From a virus: a stretch of DNA of 24,196 bases. Made by a program: the position numbers and the translations under genes. Position 1 is the stretch's first letter. Each line of letters opens with the position of its first letter. Shown here one piece after another: positions 17,801 through 24,196 of the stretch. Under the pieces are notes generated by a model. That model ran no database searches. It was not told where the DNA came from and worked only from the letters and a program-made list of their open reading frames with translations. The DNA is taken from the IMG/VR virus record IMGVR_UViG_3300012920_000256, positions 1 to 24,196 of that record; one strand, given 5' to 3'.

Positions 17801-19968
17801 TTACCATCCTCATCTCTAATTGTCTCACCAGGCAAGAATCTACCAGATAGTGTTTTGACAAATAGGAGGTTGTTCGTGGTGTACACACCAGCAGGAGTTC
17901 CCTCTACAACGCCGTATGCTCCACTATCTACACCAAATACATACTTACCTTCATCATACCCAGAAGGGACAGTTTCTAGGACGATTTTAGTGAAGAATTG
18001 AGGATCAAAATAAGAGATTCCAAATGTTGTGTTGTATGCATTAGATCCAGCAGCAAGACGACCTTTGGATAAGATAATATCAGAATCTGAATTGAAACCA
18101 TCGCCTCTCTTCTTAAGGAAGAAATTGTTTGGTTTAGCTTTACCAACAACAGGTGTGATAGTATTAGAGTAATCTACAATAAAACCAAATTCTTGACCAT
18201 CAGTTGATGCATCAGATTCTGACAGATAAATGTTTCTACGGAAATCACCATCAGAAAGATCATATTCTAATAGTAACTGTTCTAGTTCGTTCTTAGGACC
18301 ATAAATGGTCAACTCCAAAAACTTGACAGATTCTTCTGTATTAATTAGTGGTTTGTTTGTAGTAGCAAACGATAGAGTTTTGAACGATGAGATAGCAGTT
18401 GGTGTTCCTAAATCACTTCTGGTTTTGATGAAATATAACTCACCATATTGTGATTGGAAAGTGCTATCGGTTACAGAACCAATCAGATTCACTGGATCTG
18501 TAACTTGAATAGTAATAGTTTTAATACCATCATTAGGAGAGAAGGTCAATCCTCTTCTATCAATTGTTTGTCTGTGCTCTGTTGATAGTTCTGTATTGTT
18601 TAAACCAATAGAACCATCATTAAATGTTGAATATAAAAATACGTCAGGATATGCAGTCAGGTCGGATCCTTCCTTATTCAAAGGAACGCTACCATATACA
18701 TTAGTAATACTGTAAGAAGGTAAACCTCTTGATTTGATATTTACATTCTCAGTAGAGAGACTTTCTCTTGCTTTGTTAATTTCTAGATACTTAGTTTCTT
18801 TATTAACAATCTCATAACCTTTAATGTATGCTTTACCAGGACCAACGCTAGCAATCATCTTTCTAGCAGATGTACCAGCATCATATCCATTGTAGAGACC
18901 AAACTCATCTACAGCATAGAGACCCTTGTTTCCATCCTTCTGTGCCCACTCCCTGACATCAACAGAAAAGTTGTCAACAACATAGTCACCAGATTCATCA
19001 AATGTTCTACGTGCTAGAGTTTGCTCTAGTACACTAAAATCTGTAGAGGAAACTTTGCTTTGTACTTGTCCTTTAGAAACAGTAAGAAGTTGAATGAAGT
19101 TCTTGTCGGTAATTGCACCAAGTTCAAACTCTTTTAACTCTAAACTAATTTTTAATCTGTGTGCACCAGGTGCAGTATAGTTAGAAGAACCAATAGAATT
19201 ATCATATAATGATGCTTCTTCCTCAGGAGTTACAATTTCTTCTTTAATTGTAAAACCAATTTTTGCAGATGGTTTGTTATAATATTCGTCAATAACTAAT
19301 AGTTCTTGATCACAACGAACAAAATAACCATTAACAAAGTAAATACCTTCTTCTACCTTTACAGCAGAACCGAATCCCATTGCAGGACTCTCTAATGAAG
19401 TTACTTCATTTGTATCAGGGTTTGTTACATTAATACTAGTAGGTAGAACACTACCATCTGTACCAACAACTAGAAGCGGTGTATTAACACCATCAACAAC
19501 TTCTAACGTTTCACCTTGGCGGAAGGTTGGTTCTGTGTTGGAACTACCACTATTGATGTAATTAACATACAATGTATCAGCGGCAGATTCTGTTGCTAAA
19601 GTCGTTGCGAGAATAGTAGCTTTGACACCAGAAGTTAAACCAATCAGTTGTTGACCGACTAGTTGTGTAATATCATATTTCTTATAAACAATATCGTCTC
19701 CTTCCGAGACCGCAACCTCAGAAACAGACGATAGTTTTACGTAATCTAATTTTGTGTTGAGACCAACCTCACCAGGAATGACAAGTTCACCCTGCTTGAA
19801 TGCGTATTTGCCAAAACTTTCTACTTGGTTCTGGAGGATCGATTGTAACTGAGTTAATTCTCTAGTTTGAATCGAGTAACCAGGACGGAATAGAATTTTA
19901 TAAAAATTCTTATTCGCATCAAAGTCCTCGTAGTAAGGGCTTACATTTAAATTAGTCTTCTGTGGCAT
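11881..19968 (-). CDS. DUF4815-family giant virion structural protein, 2695 aa
   Basis: The start at 19968 follows GGCGGAG with a 4-base spacer, a good ribosome site. Residues 7-52 (NVSPYYEDFDANKNFYKILF, then RPGYSIQTRELTQLQSILQN) are the hallmark N-terminus of the DUF4815 phage family. Other family landmarks, in order: RRYTMRDIGKLEKRIERLEY with a helical stretch near 1355-1450; MKPNTRIYVFLEGRDIS; NPLAQTFKV near 1780; FAFDNPVYLQNDTEYALVVE near 2046; SLGSVYRSQN; HLSPIIDLSSATVKTVSNRI near 2334; and the C-terminal IKIVMMGVDPAYVPKIQDIR. A G-x-G-Y unit lies near 1950-2015. It directly follows gp8 (61-base gap), where T4 has gp9 and gp10, so a baseplate-periphery or fibre-attachment role is likely, though direct homology to gp10 is not shown. 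Its stop precedes the 68-residue gene by 8 bases. Confidence 0.9.
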   Translation of the reverse strand: MPQKTNLNVSPYYEDFDANKNFYKILFRPGYSIQTRELTQLQSILQNQVESFGKYAFKQGELVIPGEVGLNTKLDYVKLSSVSEVAVSEGDDIVYKKYDITQLVGQQLIGLTSGVKATILATTLATESAADTLYVNYINSGSSNTEPTFRQGETLEVVDGVNTPLLVVGTDGSVLPTSINVTNPDTNEVTSLESPAMGFGSAVKVEEGIYFVNGYFVRCDQELLVIDEYYNKPSAKIGFTIKEEIVTPEEEASLYDNSIGSSNYTAPGAHRLKISLELKEFELGAITDKNFIQLLTVSKGQVQSKVSSTDFSVLEQTLARRTFDESGDYVVDNFSVDVREWAQKDGNKGLYAVDEFGLYNGYDAGTSARKMIASVGPGKAYIKGYEIVNKETKYLEINKARESLSTENVNIKSRGLPSYSITNVYGSVPLNKEGSDLTAYPDVFLYSTFNDGSIGLNNTELSTEHRQTIDRRGLTFSPNDGIKTITIQVTDPVNLIGSVTDSTFQSQYGELYFIKTRSDLGTPTAISSFKTLSFATTNKPLINTEESVKFLELTIYGPKNELEQLLLEYDLSDGDFRRNIYLSESDASTDGQEFGFIVDYSNTITPVVGKAKPNNFFLKKRGDGFNSDSDIILSKGRLAAGSNAYNTTFGISYFDPQFFTKIVLETVPSGYDEGKYVFGVDSGAYGVVEGTPAGVYTTNNLLFVKTLSGRFLPGETIRDEDGNTVRIAKENTLSHFVVQKRGIGYADGCSLLINGLKFDSSKILISKSNSGAIYKVAISNRNAVNIEYAQPPAVTVENPEGASQPGAAASVVPVLYRDTVTTYTPQNVKSLGCTYGSGNANSFSADVVVNSQEYSEIKTVTDYTFSGSQGSSFVESTSFSADAANAVQQGDLVQFSDDENNLVRAIVQFATKQEGAYKSRIYFDTALPGPVTNASIVRLRPKVDNSTSGTLLFPTGSKQVSQISAGGDDTKIKYYFRRDFVTTASTSGGTVTFAAQLPFGTQRFARFTEENYMITVLNPGDAPDIVSGDIIYVDEENVEISSSTDTSSGLTSGSISLSLPANYFGTVPSNGTFPKLKLTATLEVSNAKPRLKTAVKNKRITVTSAGDRVVPLRGTDYDTEVVEILSYSDAFKLRYVYEGTPSQPPQIDTAGNLISGTNVTSRYTFDNGQRDTIYDVSRIVLKPGFEATVGQLVIAFDYFEHSQGDFCTIDSYLHEAGVAEDEIPTFDSSVLGIIELKNVIDFRPKVDSSAIIPGFLDTATLERTEGSFAGAGAVIASSPAPDFGLEYTFSFSQKQYLDRIDGIFLDKKGQFIVKEGNSSLNPSKPDPIEDAVPLFYAHIPAFTKTSKDVRITPVDNRRYTMRDIGKLEKRIERLEYYTTLSILEQQALNMQVKDEIGLDRFKSGFFVDNFEAHKVGNLNSLDYRCAIDAQQSVLRPQSKEDSIELKEVNVREDQRTVAGYKKTGNMVTLPYQPLSLLGNSFASSTLNPNPFVVIQYVGDGELTPSIDQWYDQSVEPVVVDTNTDLFNIFLAKEDVRESFSSLHNSFVINWVGASSSFTSINSLGEVNSQVANTSVTSASVGSSSNISPKNNEIGKGVQTKTSGDRVVSTSLAYFTRSVPVKFKVGRMKPNTRIYVFLEGRDISRWVNPDLRYTGIAGNSLSAFNGSITTDEYGNASGLIVVPAGAPPSENATWTGDIGTLSYDNSAEELNFTSGILTFRFTSSATNEEKLGVDSYTEVKYYATGILPENPSGIVSTKPSIFKSNEGVQLIESNTDNPIRPNPLAQTFKVENLDGGCFVTGVDLYFSKKSNTIPVKTYITNVDAEKPAKNIIPGSEKTLSPTTILKCFASGNMSVLKGENVTGASSSASGPILKIFDKNNVELVATASGRYSLTNEQVYTVVLSNHNGKSFIPNEDLIIPSVTLANATSGTDFVLAIAKDSGKLSDIRITNTGLNYDSAIISIESPQLPGGSNATANIEVSNGKIYNVEISLPGFGYTEAPSVVIRGVGNGAGGCEIQTFIEIDTPAVRMGVAVDSGDVTSSTTPTHFAFDNPVYLQNDTEYALVVETDSIDYELWSSKLGETDIATSTVITTQPSLGSVYRSQNTESWTEDIFEDLKFTMYRAEFDTTRPAELLLKNSSLNYELLDSNPFETNASSNTNSSSKLFKNNNAVVKVNHRDNGFEDTGHSYVFYRTALETGGITSSILNNTLFEVTNSGIDSYNITSPGQASGNSVGGGDLVYASYNRKYETLYPQVGYLSFTGTTLDTEVKTTDVVPVDSKTTNYTSYSQAEYERTFLNEPHYFTNQKFIASNINETLNGLSQSLTYKMTLSSTVSHLSPIIDLSSATVKTVSNRIENAQGKENRYGRRDQVIEFYPVYQFNLAGNGATQLQDNQTIKGVTTKTTGTIARVDGQVVYVRVKTSQFFQKGETVTLGNQLGLTNVTVDSNPSQVLFDIDDASTIVARNPNAILQTYDNKITGKTTIWNSQTQQLTLRVDVNPINDNYDDRIIDNTLYNRNADVAEQIADIFRVGDFVKYPNQPENEASYLEIGKLTYTDGFDFVAEDTSKNGSAAAKYVTKEVAITNPATAIDVHLLANVKDISNLQVFYKFKKASSQENFADIDWIYFNEKGEPDVFEIATSENTISGIVEKQSAYQDLKYSVKDLPEYSSFAIKIVMMGVDPAYVPKIQDIRAVAAF

Positions 19969-19982
19969 CGTACTCCGCCAAT

Positions 19983-19994
19983 AATACTAGTATT
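19983..19994. repeat. Perfect 12-base palindrome AATACTAGTATT
   Basis: A perfect inverted repeat in the leader of the DUF4815 gene, between the GCTAAATAC element and the ribosome site. It has no loop and is AT-rich, so a stable RNA hairpin is unlikely. It may be chance. Confidence 0.3.
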
Positions 19995-20003
19995 CTCGTT
20001 GAA

Positions 20004-20012
20004 GTATTTAGC
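20004..20012 (-). promoter_or_regulatory. Late-promoter-like element GCTAAATAC
   Basis: The minus strand of the gap between gp8 and the DUF4815 gene reads GCTAAATAC, 35 bases before the ATG at 19968. It is identical to the element before the left giant gene and shares TAAATA with the T4 late consensus. A late promoter is inferred. Confidence 0.55.
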
Positions 20013-20029
20013 GAACTAATCAAAGAGTA

Positions 20030-21844
20030 TCAGAACTCGATTACTAGTTTGATGTCTTCAATCTGGTCAGGAGCACGAGTAATGAGACGACGGTTCTCTA
20101 CGTAGATCACATTACCAGAGTTATTTTCGATCTCTGGGTTAGCAAGACCACTTGCAAATGTGGAACCTAATAGAGCAGAACCATAACTTGTATCTACATT
20201 ACCAGAAGCGGTAGAAGATTCTCCAGTAACAGCATTAGAACCATTGCTCTCGAATGCTCTTACAACACCCTGATCTGTGTGTGCATCATTGGTTTGGATG
20301 TACTTAAGAACACCAGCAGTTGTAGAACCGCTATCTAGTGTCCATGATACAACTGTACCATATGCTGTACCACCACTTACAGTTTGTTGGATCTTCTCGT
20401 CAACAGAGAAATCTGCGTTAGCACCAGTAATCTTAAGTGCCTTTAGACCAGAAAGTGTGTCATCTGTTGCAAAGGTTGTAGTACCATAGTTGTATGGATC
20501 AGCAATGATACCGATACGACGGAAGTCGTTATCTACAGGGAAGTCACCTTGACCTTCAGAGTAAGTAAGACGAATGTTAGTCATAACACGCTTACCATTT
20601 AGTTCTGTCTCGTGATCGGAACCGTGACCACCTGCAGGAGGTAGAACAATTTCGATAGCACCAACAGCAGTAGCACCAGTTGTGACTGCGCTGCTTAGAC
20701 CAGCATCAGAGAAGAGGTTACCATTGCCTAGAAGAACATTAGCATAGGTATAACCAGTTCCACGAGCTTCAATCTCAGCAGAGGTGATTGTACCTGCACC
20801 ATTTGTTACAAACTTAACCTTACCACCAGATCCATCACCTTTAATAGATGTGTATAGGGTCTGTGATGCAGGAAGGTTAGCACCAGCGTTCTCAACTAAA
20901 GCAACATCAACAGCACCAGCAGTAGCAAGAGCTACGGTTGCCTGTCTAGATGAGTTAGCAGGAAGAACGATTGGCATGAAGTCCGAAGAAAGGAACTTCA
21001 GTACATCATCAGTTGGGATGGTGTACATATACTTCCAAATATAACCAGCACCAGTTGTCTCTGTGTAGATACCAGTAGCAGAATCATAATTAGCACCTGC
21101 TACAGTTGGTTCTTCAGTAGCGTTTTGTCCAGTGCTGTTGGAAGGGTCTTCACCATTGTAAAGACACTTGAATACTTCATATGCGGAGTTCATGACATAG
21201 AACTTAGCATCTGCAATGCTGTTTGCACCTGTTGCAGTTTGCTTACCAATTTGACCACCGCCACCAGGAGTAGCAGAGTAGTCAGGTTTCCACATGTCAA
21301 ACTTAGGGTTAGCAACTAGATCCCAGTTGTAACGACGGATAACTGTTCTTGCAAAAGAATCAGTAATACGCTTTGCGGCAACTAACTCGTCATATAGTGC
21401 TCTCTTCTCGCTTTGGTTGTCAAGAGGAAGAGGTGGAACATCTTCAGTAGCGTAACGATATACACCAGAAACTGCTTCGGCACCAGTGTCAGAACCGCCA
21501 GCACCACCACTTCTGCCTTTTAGAGCAGAACCAAGAGGAGGAGCAGAGTTAACACCGTTGCTACCAAAAACGTCGGTCAAAAGAAGGGCACTATCATAAA
21601 CTGCAGCAACTGTGGCACGGAAAGCGGTGGAACCATATGTTCCAACATACACTTCGTTGCCAACTACAAACGCCGTCGAATTTTGTGTGTGAACCTCTAA
21701 GTAAGCTTTCCAGGGTTGTGGGCGTCCCACAAAGAAATACATTCTTGAGCGTTCCGCGCTGGTATCGTTGGGACCTTCCGTTAACGATTCCAGGAATTGT
21801 TTAGCATTAAAGATTCTAAACTTATCAGAGATGATAGCAGCCAT
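20030..21844 (-). CDS. 8: Baseplate wedge protein gp8, T4-like, 604 aa
   Basis: A homologue of the T4 baseplate wedge subunit gp8, which joins gp7, gp10, gp6, gp53 and gp25 in building the six wedges around the tail hub. As I recall the T4 sequence, matching landmarks occur in order: IISDKFR at residues 4-10 against IVTSKFR; GRPQPW at 40-45 against GRSEPW; VIRRYNW near 168 against VIPRRDW; GAGYIWKYMYTIPTD near 263-278 against GDGYVWEYLFEIPPD; FRRIGIIADP against FRQISIITNP; and the C-terminal VIYVENRRLITRAPDQIEDI against MIYMENRPPIIMAMDQTEEI. At 604 residues it is nearly twice T4 gp8 (334). The extra length includes Gly-rich inserts, one with a G-x-G-Y unit, as expected for the cyanophage type. 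The start is fixed by N-terminal similarity. A doubled late promoter lies just upstream. Confidence 0.94.
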   Translation of the reverse strand: MAAIISDKFRIFNAKQFLESLTEGPNDTSAERSRMYFFVGRPQPWKAYLEVHTQNSTAFVVGNEVYVGTYGSTAFRATVAAVYDSALLLTDVFGSNGVNSAPPLGSALKGRSGGAGGSDTGAEAVSGVYRYATEDVPPLPLDNQSEKRALYDELVAAKRITDSFARTVIRRYNWDLVANPKFDMWKPDYSATPGGGGQIGKQTATGANSIADAKFYVMNSAYEVFKCLYNGEDPSNSTGQNATEEPTVAGANYDSATGIYTETTGAGYIWKYMYTIPTDDVLKFLSSDFMPIVLPANSSRQATVALATAGAVDVALVENAGANLPASQTLYTSIKGDGSGGKVKFVTNGAGTITSAEIEARGTGYTYANVLLGNGNLFSDAGLSSAVTTGATAVGAIEIVLPPAGGHGSDHETELNGKRVMTNIRLTYSEGQGDFPVDNDFRRIGIIADPYNYGTTTFATDDTLSGLKALKITGANADFSVDEKIQQTVSGGTAYGTVVSWTLDSGSTTAGVLKYIQTNDAHTDQGVVRAFESNGSNAVTGESSTASGNVDTSYGSALLGSTFASGLANPEIENNSGNVIYVENRRLITRAPDQIEDIKLVIEF

Positions 21845-21880
21845 TGGTCTTCTGTTCCGACGTAGTGTTTGTGCCTGAGT

Positions 21881-21894
21881 TATTTATATTTATA
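21881..21894 (-). promoter_or_regulatory. Doubled T4-type late promoter TATAAATATAAATA
   Basis: The minus strand reads TATAAATATAAATA, two overlapping perfect copies of the T4 late promoter TATAAATA. It lies in the 60-base gap before gene 8, 36 bases upstream of the ATG at 21844. T4-like late transcription uses gp55 with gp33 and the sliding clamp at such elements. This is the strongest promoter candidate in the window. Confidence 0.75.
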
Positions 21895-21904
21895 GCAATA
21901 TTTA

Positions 21905-24196
21905 TTAAATTGGGAACGGAACTAACTCATCTCCGTTCGCAATGGTGTTTGGACCTCTCACCAGAGTGCAACCAGTAAAGGAATTTACGGTTTTGCCTGT
22001 GTACTGTAGAACTGACCCTTGACCTGTGAAAAGGTAACCCTCATCAGGGAAGTAGGTTGTCTTCTGTGCATTAAGAACACTAGGAATACTTCCAGCATCC
22101 AGAGAACTAGTAACTGGATTTTGAATGGATGGATTTCCTAAATTGAACTTATCACCTGCCTTAGTGTAACTAGAATCTGCTCTATCACTGAAATCACCAA
22201 TAGTCAAGGCAGGGAAGTATTGGGTGATATCTCCAATACTAAATCCAGATACATTAGCAGTTCCATCATCGAAGGAGATGTACTGCCAGTTGCCAATTGT
22301 TGGTCCTACATTAGATTTTAGATAGTTACCAACGTAATCATTAGTTCCAAACAATTCATTTCTGACTACAATAATAGTACCGTCACGTTTGGTGACAGTA
22401 TAGTTACCTTGAGCATTTTCAATTAAATCAACTTTATTTTGATTTCTCTGTTGTACTGGATCATTGATGAATGCAGTTTCCTGATATCCATCAACAACAC
22501 CACCAGGAGGTGGAGTAACAACAATTTCAAATGCTTCTTTTGTAATAGAGAAGTCAGCAGGTGCAGAAACTTGTCTTTGTGTAAATCTTTCAAACTGAGT
22601 ATCATTTACACCACCAGCAACCATCGTGAAATCACTTTCAGATTCGATAGTAACGATACCAGCAGAGATAACACTAATATCTTCAATCTGTCTTAGATAT
22701 GTTCCAGCAGCCCAGAATTGTTCTGTGGTGTTTTCATATCCTCTGAAGATTTGTAGGAATCTATCAGGTAATTTCTTACTATAGAATATAATTTCATTAC
22801 CAACTAGTATTCTTCCATTAACAGCAAACTTGGTAGTATCAGGAATGTATACTTCAGTATCACCAATAGCAAGATCAACATCAAGATATGCAGCATTCTC
22901 AAAGTAATTGTAATTCGCAATAGAATTATTTTCAATTTCTACTTGTACTGTAGTAGTAACTGCTCTAGAAATTGTTGATATGGAGTTAAGAGATACAATA
23001 TCTTGTACTGCTCCAGTAACAACAGATACACTATCTTGTAATCTTAAGACACCACCAACTCCTTCAATCTCAACAGGTTCTGGTTCGATGTATATAATCT
23101 TTGCCATGCCAGGTTGATCTGACTCAGGTGGCATATCAAATCCACCGCCAGCAAGATTAGATGTTGGTAGTCCAGTAGCACCAGTTTGAAGTTCTGACTC
23201 GATCACTCTATTTTGATCTGCTGGCATCTGTACAGGCAGAGAACTGATACCAGTTACATTTGTAAGACCAGCTTCATCGATTTCAGATACAACCGAAATC
23301 GCAGTCATACCAAGGGTTTCAATGTATGGGTTGATACCAATATTGATTAATGAAACACCAACGTCTCTTTCTGTTAAGATGTCAAATCTTCTAGTTGCAA
23401 TAACCTTAGGAGCAGTAGTATATCCAGAACCACCATCGATTAGATCGACACTGATTACTTGACCCTTACTTACTAGAACATTTGCTCTAGCACCACCACC
23501 ATTACCATCTAAAGATTCAAACTTAAGAACAGGTGGTGTATAATACTGATATGCAGTAGGTTGTGTGATAGGATCATAACTACGCTGGTTCCATGTCAGT
23601 TTAGTAACAGTACCATTCTCAATAGTTGCAACTACAGAAAGACCTTCACCTCTAGTAATTCCAGTATAACTTTCAATTGATACTGTACCAAAAATATTAT
23701 TTGTAGTTTGCTCTCCATCTCTACCATCTTTACTGATAGCTTCAGATGGAAGTTTCTTAATGCGTCTGAATCCTTCTTCACCTTCTACTCTAATCTTATC
23801 ATTATTTGAAAGGTATACAAATGGTTGTTTGTATGTCTTGCCAAGAATAGTTCCAGACCATATTCCATTATCATCTTTTAGAAGTTTTCTTCCATACTCA
23901 TCCTCTTTGAATGACAGTACAGGACTAGAAACTGAAATAGTAATACTTCTAGTATATTTGCCTTTAACAGCAAATGTGAAACCAAGACCAGATTCTATAA
24001 CAGGGTTTTGACATTTAAGATCAAAAGTTACATTATTAGCACCAGTTCTAAATGGATTACTAATTTCACCAATTATATTGTATGTTCCATCTCCTCTCTC
24101 TTGCCAAACATGAATTGCAGTTCCAACTGCATCACCCATCCAGTCATACTTAAGAAGAGTATCTAATGTAGATTCAAGAGCAGAGAATTGTAATAC
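21905..24196 (-). CDS. Large baseplate/tail structural protein in the T4 gp7 position, 5' end beyond window
   Basis: The frame is open to the right edge. In-frame codons before the first visible Met read LQFSALESTLDTLLKYDW, so that Met (24139) is internal and 763 residues of the C-terminal part are seen. The protein is beta-rich with no membrane segment. A G-x-G-Y unit lies near fragment residue 255 (GQVISVDLIDGGSGYTTAPK). Near 431-502 is a module I recognise from marine T4-like baseplate proteins: DTEVYIPDTTKF, GRILVGNEIIFYSKK, FLQIFRGYENT, then YLRQ. The C-terminus carries KFNLGNPSIQNPV and EGYLFTGQGSVLQYTGKT. It lies directly upstream of gp8, as gene 7 does in T4, so a wedge role is likely from position. 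I do not see clear sequence similarity to T4 gp7, so no symbol is given. Confidence 0.88.
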   Translation of the reverse strand, partial: VLQFSALESTLDTLLKYDWMGDAVGTAIHVWQERGDGTYNIIGEISNPFRTGANNVTFDLKCQNPVIESGLGFTFAVKGKYTRSITISVSSPVLSFKEDEYGRKLLKDDNGIWSGTILGKTYKQPFVYLSNNDKIRVEGEEGFRRIKKLPSEAISKDGRDGEQTTNNIFGTVSIESYTGITRGEGLSVVATIENGTVTKLTWNQRSYDPITQPTAYQYYTPPVLKFESLDGNGGGARANVLVSKGQVISVDLIDGGSGYTTAPKVIATRRFDILTERDVGVSLINIGINPYIETLGMTAISVVSEIDEAGLTNVTGISSLPVQMPADQNRVIESELQTGATGLPTSNLAGGGFDMPPESDQPGMAKIIYIEPEPVEIEGVGGVLRLQDSVSVVTGAVQDIVSLNSISTISRAVTTTVQVEIENNSIANYNYFENAAYLDVDLAIGDTEVYIPDTTKFAVNGRILVGNEIIFYSKKLPDRFLQIFRGYENTTEQFWAAGTYLRQIEDISVISAGIVTIESESDFTMVAGGVNDTQFERFTQRQVSAPADFSITKEAFEIVVTPPPGGVVDGYQETAFINDPVQQRNQNKVDLIENAQGNYTVTKRDGTIIVVRNELFGTNDYVGNYLKSNVGPTIGNWQYISFDDGTANVSGFSIGDITQYFPALTIGDFSDRADSSYTKAGDKFNLGNPSIQNPVTSSLDAGSIPSVLNAQKTTYFPDEGYLFTGQGSVLQYTGKTVNSFTGCTLVRGPNTIANGDELVPFPI
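21914..21938 (-). other. Inverted repeat at the gp7-position gene end (possible weak hairpin)
   Basis: Minus-strand GAACGGA (21938-21932) pairs perfectly with TCCGTTC (21920-21914) across an 11-base loop. It covers the last codons of the upstream gene and is followed by AATTTAATAAAT, not a clean T-run. It could be a weak terminator or an RNA-stabilising hairpin, or chance. Confidence 0.3.

Noticed and set aside
21914-21938. Inverted repeat as a true intrinsic terminator
   Set aside because: The 7-base stem has an 11-base loop and no clean T-run. It is kept only as a weak hairpin.
1-24196. tRNA, other RNA genes, CRISPR array, insertion sequence, attachment site
   Set aside because: I saw none. 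Repeats here are in-frame protein repeats, not spaced identical DNA repeats, and no transposase or integrase is encoded.

Overview
This is a late structural region of a large T4-like contractile-tailed phage (myovirus). It most resembles the marine cyanophages of Synechococcus and Prochlorococcus, although a related marine host cannot be excluded because the window holds no host-linked metabolic gene. The evidence is a recognisable T4 gp8 baseplate-wedge homologue, a giant DUF4815-family virion protein, fibre and beta-helix type structural proteins with typical marine T4-like modules, and T4-type late promoter elements. The DNA is AT-rich. Every gene lies on the minus strand and coding is almost gap-free, so the plus strand is purely template.

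Transcription runs from the right edge to the left. (1) 24196-21905 is the C-terminal part of a large baseplate or tail protein in the T4 gp7 position; it is open at the right edge. (2) 21844-20030 is gp8. (3) 19968-11881 is a 2695-residue DUF4815 protein. (4) 11872-11666 is a 68-residue coiled-coil protein overlapping the next start by 14 bases. (5) 11679-6178 is an 1833-residue fibre-like protein built from tandem and inserted beta modules. (6) 6176-5676 is a 166-residue protein starting one base after the previous stop. (7) 5623-1 is a giant virion protein of at least 1874 residues whose frame stays open to the left edge.

The three real intergenic gaps (about 52-61 bases each) carry late-promoter-like elements at nearly the same distance from the next ATG. 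These are an overlapping doubled TATAAATA before gene 8, and GCTAAATAC before both the DUF4815 gene and the left giant gene. A fourth candidate, CATAAATA, is nested in the 68-residue gene. This suggests four overlapping late transcription units. The products are presumably the baseplate periphery (gp7-like, gp8, DUF4815) and the attached host-recognition fibres.

The most unusual content is protein architecture. A cupredoxin-like domain in the fibre keeps a complete H/C/H/M type-1-copper-like ligand set. A second, degenerate copy in the same protein has been split by a roughly 60-residue repeat module. The giant protein holds five tandem 75-residue repeats, each with one conserved Cys, and a duplicated helical module ending in MRNW. 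A Gly-rich G-x-G-Y module recurs in all five large proteins. No RNA gene, CRISPR array, insertion sequence or attachment site was seen.
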